Origin: Rhodobacter sp.
GTDB lineage: Bacteria > Pseudomonadota > Alphaproteobacteria > Rhodobacterales > Rhodobacteraceae
Assembly: GCA_030066215.1 (NCBI GenBank)
Contig: JASJCA010000060.1
Coordinates: forward strand, 1-56,925
Length of the DNA: 56,925 bases
Direction: 5' to 3'
Numbering within the stretch: the first letter of the stretch is position 1; each line of letters opens with the position of its first letter. The notes beneath the pieces are model-generated. The model was not told where the DNA came from and did not search any database. It saw only the letters and a list, made by a program, of their open reading frames with translations. Of this stretch, positions 52,101-56,925 are shown one piece after another. The translations under genes and the position numbers were made by a program.

Positions 52101-53567
52101 ATGCGCTTTCTGCGCCGTAGCCTTGTCGGATTGTTCCTGCTGTCGCTGACGGTGGGCCTGTTGACCTATGCCGGGCAGACGGTCTATGGCGCGCTGCAGG
52201 AACGCTGGGCGCAGGAAGACCGCCCGCGGCCGGCGCGCGAGCGGGTGTTCGCGGTCAACGTGGTGCCGTTCGAGCCCGGCGCAGTGACCCCGGTGATGAC
52301 CAGCTTCGGCGAGGTGCGCAGCCGCCGCACGCTGGAGGTGCGCGCGCAGGCCTCGGGCACGGTGGTCGAACTGGCCGAGGGCTTCGAGGACGGCGGACGG
52401 GTGGCGGCGGGCGATCTGCTCTTGCGGGTCGATCCTTTGGACGCGCAGGCGGCGCTCGATGTGGCGCGCACCGATCTGACCGAGGCCGAACGCGAGCTGC
52501 GCGAGGCGCGCCGGGCGCTGGAGCTGGCGCAGGACGACGTCGGCTCGGCGCAAGAGCAACTGGCGCTGCGCACCCGGGCGCTGGTGCGCCAGCAAAGCCT
52601 GCAGGACCGCGGCGTCGGCTCTGCCGCGGCGGTCGAAACCGCCGAGCTGGCCGAGGCGAGCGCGCGGCAGGCCGAGCTGAATCGCCGTCAGGCGCTGGCC
52701 CAGGCCGAGGCCGCCGTCGACCAGGCGCTGACCGCGGGCGAACGCCGCAAGATTGCGCTGGCCGAGGCGGAGCGCGATCTGGCCGAAACCGAAGTCACCG
52801 CCGAATTCGCCGGCACGCTCAGCGACGTGTCGGTGGTCGAGGGCGGGCTGGTGCAGGCCAACGAGCGGGTGGCGCGGATCGTCGATGCCGCGATGCTGGA
52901 GGTCGCGTTCCGGGTCTCGACCGGCGAATATGCCCGGCTGCTGGGCGACGGCGGCGGGCTGCTGCCGGCCGAGGTCGACGTAACGCTGGACGTGCTGGGC
53001 GTCGATCTGGCGGCCAAGGGCACCATCAGCCGCGAAAGCGCCGATGTGGGCGAGGGACAGACCGGACGGCTGATCTTCGCCCGGCTCGACGGCGCCAAGG
53101 GCTTTCGGCCCGGCGATTTTGTGACCGTGCGCATCGCAGAACCGGAAATGCGCTTCGTGATGGTGCTGCCGGCCGCAGCCGTCGACGCCGCCGGCACCGT
53201 GCTGGTGGTGGGCGAAGAGGACCGGTTGGAGGTGGCCGAGGTCGCGCTGCTGCGGCGCCAGGGCGACGACGTGATCGTGCGCGCCCGCGGCCTGCGCGGC
53301 CGCCTGGTCGTGGCCGAACGCACGCCGCTTCTGGGCGCCGGCATCAAGGTGCGGCCGATCCTGCCCGGTGCCGGCGGCGTGCCCGAGGCGCCGGCCGAGC
53401 CCGAGATGGTGGAGCTGAGCGACGAACGCCGCGCCAGGCTGGTGGCTTTCATCGAGGGCAACGCGTTCATGCCGAAAGAGGCCAAGGAGCGCGTGCTGGG
53501 GCAACTCGGCCAGCCCAGGGTGCCGGCCAAGATGGTCGCCCGGATCGAAGCGCGGATGGGCGGGTGA
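52101..53567 (+). CDS. RND efflux periplasmic adaptor (HlyD/MFP)
   Basis: A 488-residue adaptor linking an RND pump to an outer-membrane channel. N-terminal helix (about 5-25); barrel-sandwich halves RAQASGTVVELAEGFEDGGR (about 81-100) and TAEFAGTLSDVSVVEGGLVQ (about 232-251); a long helical hairpin between them; beta-barrel and C-terminal domains after 260. An extra C-terminal segment (RARLVAFIEGNAFMPKEAKE, last 65 residues) is unusual for an MFP and helical. Next is the RND pump, after a spacer full of hairpins. Confidence 0.88.
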   Translation: MRFLRRSLVGLFLLSLTVGLLTYAGQTVYGALQERWAQEDRPRPARERVFAVNVVPFEPGAVTPVMTSFGEVRSRRTLEVRAQASGTVVELAEGFEDGGRVAAGDLLLRVDPLDAQAALDVARTDLTEAERELREARRALELAQDDVGSAQEQLALRTRALVRQQSLQDRGVGSAAAVETAELAEASARQAELNRRQALAQAEAAVDQALTAGERRKIALAEAERDLAETEVTAEFAGTLSDVSVVEGGLVQANERVARIVDAAMLEVAFRVSTGEYARLLGDGGGLLPAEVDVTLDVLGVDLAAKGTISRESADVGEGQTGRLIFARLDGAKGFRPGDFVTVRIAEPEMRFVMVLPAAAVDAAGTVLVVGEEDRLEVAEVALLRRQGDDVIVRARGLRGRLVVAERTPLLGAGIKVRPILPGAGGVPEAPAEPEMVELSDERRARLVAFIEGNAFMPKEAKERVLGQLGQPRVPAKMVARIEARMGG

Positions 53568-53568
53568 G

Positions 53569-53675
53569 GCCGATGCCTCGACAGCGCCACATCGGCAATC
53601 CCGCGGGACCAAGACTTTTCGAAAAGTCTTGGCAAAATTCTTCCAAGAATTTTGGCCCCGCCCAGGCGCGGGGCC
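53569..53675 (+). other. four consecutive stem-loops filling the adaptor-pump spacer
   Basis: Stem-loop 1: GCCGATG/CATCGGC (53569-53596). Stem-loop 2: a 24-base perfect palindrome (53609-53632) with arms CCAAGACTTTTC and GAAAAGTCTTGG. Stem-loop 3: CAAAATTCTT-CC-AAGAATTTTG (53633-53654). Stem-loop 4: GGCCCCGC/GCGGGGCC (53654-53675), whose 3' side reaches within 7 bases of the pump ATG and may cover its ribosome-binding site. Units 2 and 3 are AT-rich and unlike neighbouring DNA. Confidence 0.7.
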
Positions 53676-53681
53676 GGTCCG

Positions 53682-56600
53682 ATGGCTGAGCGGTTCCCCC
53701 GGGTCGGCGGGATCCTGAGCTACTTCACCCGCCACCGCACCGCCGCCAACCTGCTGTTGGTGATCCTGATCGCCGCCGGCATCGCCGCCTTCCCGCGGAT
53801 GCGGGCGCAGTTCTTTCCCGATGTGATCATCGAGAACGTGACCGTCTCGGTGGCCTGGGACGGCGCCGGAGCCGAGGACGTCGACAACGGCATCGTTCAG
53901 GTGCTGGAGCCGGTGCTGCTGGCCGTCGAGGGGGTGGAAAGCTCTGAGGCGAGCTCGCGCGAGGGCTCGGCCCGGGTGACGCTCGATTTCGAGCCGGGCT
54001 GGGACATGGCCCGCGCCGCCGACGACGTGCAGGCCGCGGTCGACACCGTCACCGACCTGCCGCAGGACGCCGAGGATCCCACCGTGCGCCGCGGCGCCTG
54101 GCGCGACCGGGTCACCGATGTGGTGATCACCGGGCCGGTCGGCGTCGACCAGCTGGGCCGGTTCGCCGACGAGCTTGTTACCCGGCTCTTCGCCGCCGGC
54201 GTCACCCGCACCACGATCCGCGGCGTTGCCGCGCCGGAAACCGTGGTCGAGGTGCCGACCCTGGCGCTCATCCGCCACGACATCTCGATGCGCGAGATCG
54301 CCGACGCCATCGCCGGCGAGGCCGAGGCCAGCCCCGCCGGCGACGTCACCGGCGCCAATGCCCGGGTCCGCACCGGCACCTCCAAAACCCAGGCCGACCA
54401 GATCGCCGGCATCGTTCTGCGCTCGAACCCCGATGGGTCGAAGCTGACCATCGGCGACGTCGCCCAGGTCTTCGTCAGCGGCGTCGACCGCGAGCGCGCC
54501 TATTTCGTGGGCGAGGACCCGGCGATCTCGATCCGCGTCGACCGCTCGGACCGGGGCGATGCGATCGAGATCCAGCGCCAGGTCGAAGACGTCGCCGAAA
54601 CGCTTGAACTGACCCTGCCCGAGGGCGTCCGGATCGACCTGATCCGCACCCGGGCCGAGGCGATCACCGGGCGGCTCAACATCCTGTTGGACAACGGGCT
54701 GGTGGGCCTCGCCCTGGTCGTCACGCTGTTGTTTTTGTTCCTCAACGCCCGCACCGCGTTCTGGGTCGCCGCCGGCATCCCCGTGGCGATGACCGCCGCC
54801 ATCGCGATGATGTATCTGTTCGGGCTGACCTTAAACATGATTTCGCTGTTTGCGCTGATCATCACGCTCGGGATCGTGGTCGACGACGCCATCGTCGTGG
54901 GCGAGCATGCCGATCACCGCGCCCGGCGCAAGGCGGAGGACCCGTTCCAGGCCGCCGAGACCGCCGCGCGGCGCATGTTTCCGCCGGTGTTCTCGGCCAC
55001 GCTGACCACGATCATCGCGTTCTTCGGCCTGGTCGCGATCGGCGGCCGGTTCGGCGATCTGATCGCCGACATCCCGTTCACCGTGATCGTGGTGCTGGCC
55101 GCCTCGCTGATCGAATGCTTCCTGATCCTGCCGCACCACATGGCGCATTCGATCGCCCATTCCGCGAAGGAGCACTGGTACGACTGGCCGAGCCGGGTCG
55201 TGAATGCCGGCTTCCGCTGGGTCCGCGAGCATCTTTTCCGCCGCATGATCCGCCTTGTCGTCTGGGCCCGCTATCCGGTCTTCGCCGCCGCCGTGGTGCT
55301 GCTGGCGGGTCAGGTGTCGTTGTTCATCAAAGGCGATCTGCAGTGGCGGTTCTTCAACGCGCCGGAACGCGGCTCGGTCTCGGGCAACTTCGCCATGGCG
55401 CCGGGGGCCACGCGCGAGGATACGCTGGCGATGATGCGCGAGATGCAGCGCGCGGCCGAGGCGGTGGCCAAGCGCTATGCGGACGAACACGAGGTGCAGA
55501 TTCTCGACTACGTGGTGGCCGAGATCGGCGGCAACACCGGCCGAGGCTTGAGCGGGGTCGAGACCAAGGAGACCTTCCAACTTGGTTCGCTCGCGGTCGA
55601 GCTGATCGATGCCGACCTGCGGCCCGGCTATTCCTCGCGCCGCTTCGTCAGCGAGCTGCAGGACGAGGTGAACCGCCACCCGATGGCCGAGACCATCAGC
55701 TTCCGCCGCTGGGGGTCGGGGCCGGGGGGCGACGCGCTCGACGTGCAGCTTTACGGCGCCGAGGCCGAGACGCTGAAGGCCGCCGCCGAAGAGCTGAAGA
55801 CCACGATGTCGCAGTTCCCCGAGGTTTCGGCGCTGGAGGACAGCCTGGCCTATGACAAGGAAGAGCTGATCCTCGATCTGACCCCGCAGGGCGCGGCTCT
55901 CGGCTTTACCATCGACGGTCTCGGGCGGGTGCTGCGCGACCGGCTGAACGGGATCGAGGCTGCGACCTACCCCGAGGGTCCGCGCACCGCTTCGATCCGG
56001 GTCGAGCTGCCCGTGGGCGAGCTGACCGCCGATTTCCTCGACCGCACGCGGATGCGCACCGAGGCCGGGCAATATGTGGCGCTCGCCGACATCGTCACAG
56101 TGGAAAGCCGCAGCGGGTTCTCGACGGTGCGGCGCGAGAACGGGCTGCGGCTGGTCTCGGTCAACGGAGACATCAGCGAGGACGACCCCGAACGCGCAAA
56201 TCTGATCTCGGAAGAGCTGAAAACCCGGATCCTGCCCGATCTGGAGGCCAAATACGGCATCGCGACCCAGCTCTCGGGGCTGGCCGAGCAGGAATCGGAG
56301 TTCCTCAACGACGCCCGCACCGGGTTCATCCTGTGCCTTCTGGGGATTTATCTGTGCCTTGCTTGGATCTTCTCCAGCTGGACCCGGCCGGTGGTGGTGA
56401 TGGCGGTGATCCCGTTCGGCCTGGTCGGCGCGTTCTACGGCCATCTGCAATGGGATGTGCCGCTGTCGATGTTCTCGGTGGTCGGTCTGATCGGCATGAC
56501 CGGGATCATCATCAACGATTCGATCGTGCTGGTGACCACGGTGGACGAATACGCCGAAGAGCGCGGGCTGATCCCGGCGATCGTCGACGGCGCCTGCGAC

Positions 56601-56828
56601 CGGTTCCGGGCGGTGCTGCTGACCACGCTGACCACGGTTTTGGGCCTAGCGCCCTTGCTTTACGAGCAATCCCAGCAGGCGCAGTTTCTCAAACCCACGG
56701 TGATCACGCTGGTCTACGGCCTGGGCTTCGGCATGGTGCTGGTTTTGGTGGTGGTGCCGGCGGTCATGGCGATGCAGCAAGACCTACGGCGGCAATGGGC
56801 GGCGCTCGGCCGCGCATTGCCGCCGTAG
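53682..56828 (+). CDS. RND family efflux pump, inner-membrane subunit
   Basis: A proton-driven RND transporter of 1048 residues with the doubled layout: helix 1 (about 20-40), periplasmic loop, helices 2-6, helix 7, second loop, helices 8-12. The helix-4 proton relay DD is at Asp401-Asp402 in GIVVDDAIVVGEHADHR. It belongs to the AcrB-like/hydrophobe-exporter group; substrate unknown. The partner adaptor precedes it; no outer-membrane factor is in the window. The stop (56826-56828) lies inside the inverted repeat at the window end, so the last ten or so residues may be false. Confidence 0.85.
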   Translation: MAERFPRVGGILSYFTRHRTAANLLLVILIAAGIAAFPRMRAQFFPDVIIENVTVSVAWDGAGAEDVDNGIVQVLEPVLLAVEGVESSEASSREGSARVTLDFEPGWDMARAADDVQAAVDTVTDLPQDAEDPTVRRGAWRDRVTDVVITGPVGVDQLGRFADELVTRLFAAGVTRTTIRGVAAPETVVEVPTLALIRHDISMREIADAIAGEAEASPAGDVTGANARVRTGTSKTQADQIAGIVLRSNPDGSKLTIGDVAQVFVSGVDRERAYFVGEDPAISIRVDRSDRGDAIEIQRQVEDVAETLELTLPEGVRIDLIRTRAEAITGRLNILLDNGLVGLALVVTLLFLFLNARTAFWVAAGIPVAMTAAIAMMYLFGLTLNMISLFALIITLGIVVDDAIVVGEHADHRARRKAEDPFQAAETAARRMFPPVFSATLTTIIAFFGLVAIGGRFGDLIADIPFTVIVVLAASLIECFLILPHHMAHSIAHSAKEHWYDWPSRVVNAGFRWVREHLFRRMIRLVVWARYPVFAAAVVLLAGQVSLFIKGDLQWRFFNAPERGSVSGNFAMAPGATREDTLAMMREMQRAAEAVAKRYADEHEVQILDYVVAEIGGNTGRGLSGVETKETFQLGSLAVELIDADLRPGYSSRRFVSELQDEVNRHPMAETISFRRWGSGPGGDALDVQLYGAEAETLKAAAEELKTTMSQFPEVSALEDSLAYDKEELILDLTPQGAALGFTIDGLGRVLRDRLNGIEAATYPEGPRTASIRVELPVGELTADFLDRTRMRTEAGQYVALADIVTVESRSGFSTVRRENGLRLVSVNGDISEDDPERANLISEELKTRILPDLEAKYGIATQLSGLAEQESEFLNDARTGFILCLLGIYLCLAWIFSSWTRPVVVMAVIPFGLVGAFYGHLQWDVPLSMFSVVGLIGMTGIIINDSIVLVTTVDEYAEERGLIPAIVDGACDRFRAVLLTTLTTVLGLAPLLYEQSQQAQFLKPTVITLVYGLGFGMVLVLVVVPAVMAMQQDLRRQWAALGRALPP

Positions 56829-56925
56829 GTCTTGCTGCATCGCCATGACCGCCGGCACCACCACCAAAACCAGCACCATGCCGAAGCCCAGGCCGTAGAC
56901 CAGCGTGATCACCGTGGGTTTGAGA
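56687..56925. repeat. 110-bp perfect inverted repeat at the window end
   Basis: Bases 56687-56796 are the exact reverse complement of 56816-56925, with a 19-base centre (56797-56815) that itself has GCGGC/GCCGC pairing. The right arm is a copy of pump coding sequence in the wrong orientation and is cut off only by the window end. This looks like a fold-back chimera at a contig end. Confidence 0.9.

Noticed and set aside
51390-54278. A 962-codon open frame on the minus strand across moaB, the RND adaptor and the start of the pump
   Set aside because: It lies antisense to three well-identified genes and its translation is the Arg/Ala/Gly-rich composition expected of a GC-rich shadow frame.
54831-56450. 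A 539-codon minus-strand open frame inside the RND pump gene
   Set aside because: Fully antisense to a clear RND gene; His/Arg-rich composition with no motifs.
56687-56925. Terminal inverted repeat as a hairpin telomere or phage end
   Set aside because: The repeated sequence is ordinary pump coding sequence and no telomere, phage or plasmid genes are present; a contig fold-back is simpler.

Overview
The window looks like a stretch of chromosome from an alphaproteobacterium of the Rhodobacteraceae (Roseobacter-group type). Pointers are the high G+C content, an aa3-type cytochrome c oxidase subunit IV, a DUF2007/methyltransferase pair divergent from a polyprenyl synthase, a YdcH protein, ETF-ubiquinone oxidoreductase, a DmdC-like acyl-CoA dehydrogenase, and pyrB/pyrC-like/plsY in one run. 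No rRNA, tRNA, CRISPR array, transposase or prophage gene was seen. It is mostly core chromosome. Gene identities are read from motifs and remembered families; no database search was possible.

Layout. 1-2600: end of an acetoacetyl-CoA reductase, a short basic protein, and a LysR regulator coupled to an EamA exporter. 2610-5908: YdcH, a tRNA-type methyltransferase with DUF2007, polyprenyl diphosphate synthase and ispE. 5918-12936: TPR lipid-export-style periplasmic protein, DM13 protein, ETF-QO, greA, a membrane protein and azlCD. 13266-19390: a cysteine-peptidase-like lipoprotein, oxidase subunit IV, MBL hydrolase, acyl-CoA dehydrogenase, Sua5 and YqgE. 19508-25968: DsbD-alpha protein, a LolD/FtsX/HlyD export operon and a VOC-membrane fusion. 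26103-32193: an orphan gene, a Hint protein, a YadGH-like ABC exporter, an S49 peptidase, a Ca2+/Na+ exchanger and a FolM-like SDR. 32506-37357: uvrC, a coiled-coil membrane protein, pgsA-moaD-moaE and a membrane coiled-coil protein. 37350-43246: an OmpA/BON protein, ubiA, rsmE, a membrane protein and gshA. 43557-48648: a minus-strand run pyrB, five membrane or hypothetical genes, a pyrC-like gene, plsY. 48766-56828: HAD phosphatase, an unusual uracil-DNA glycosylase, a phosphoesterase, LysE, moaB and an RND efflux pair.

The most unusual signals are non-coding. A 174-178 nt dispersed element occurs three times (13023-13200 and 43311-43488 on plus, 36555-36728 on minus). Its paired arms change together between copies (several compensatory substitutions and one paired deletion), and all three copies lie between convergent genes, downstream of a same-strand gene. 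A second family of double-hairpin elements follows genes at 4912, 8291 and 29251. Upstream of greA a potential G-quadruplex with one-base loops sits in the loop of a 13-bp hairpin. The RND operon spacer is built from four consecutive stem-loops. The last 239 bases form a 110-bp perfect inverted repeat that looks like a contig-end fold-back.

Protein-level oddities: the pyrC-like protein lacks the metal-binding HxH and catalytic Asp of dihydroorotases, so it is probably a non-catalytic partner of PyrB; the family-4-like uracil-DNA glycosylase lacks the iron-sulfur cysteines; the Hint protein lacks the usual nucleophilic Cys.
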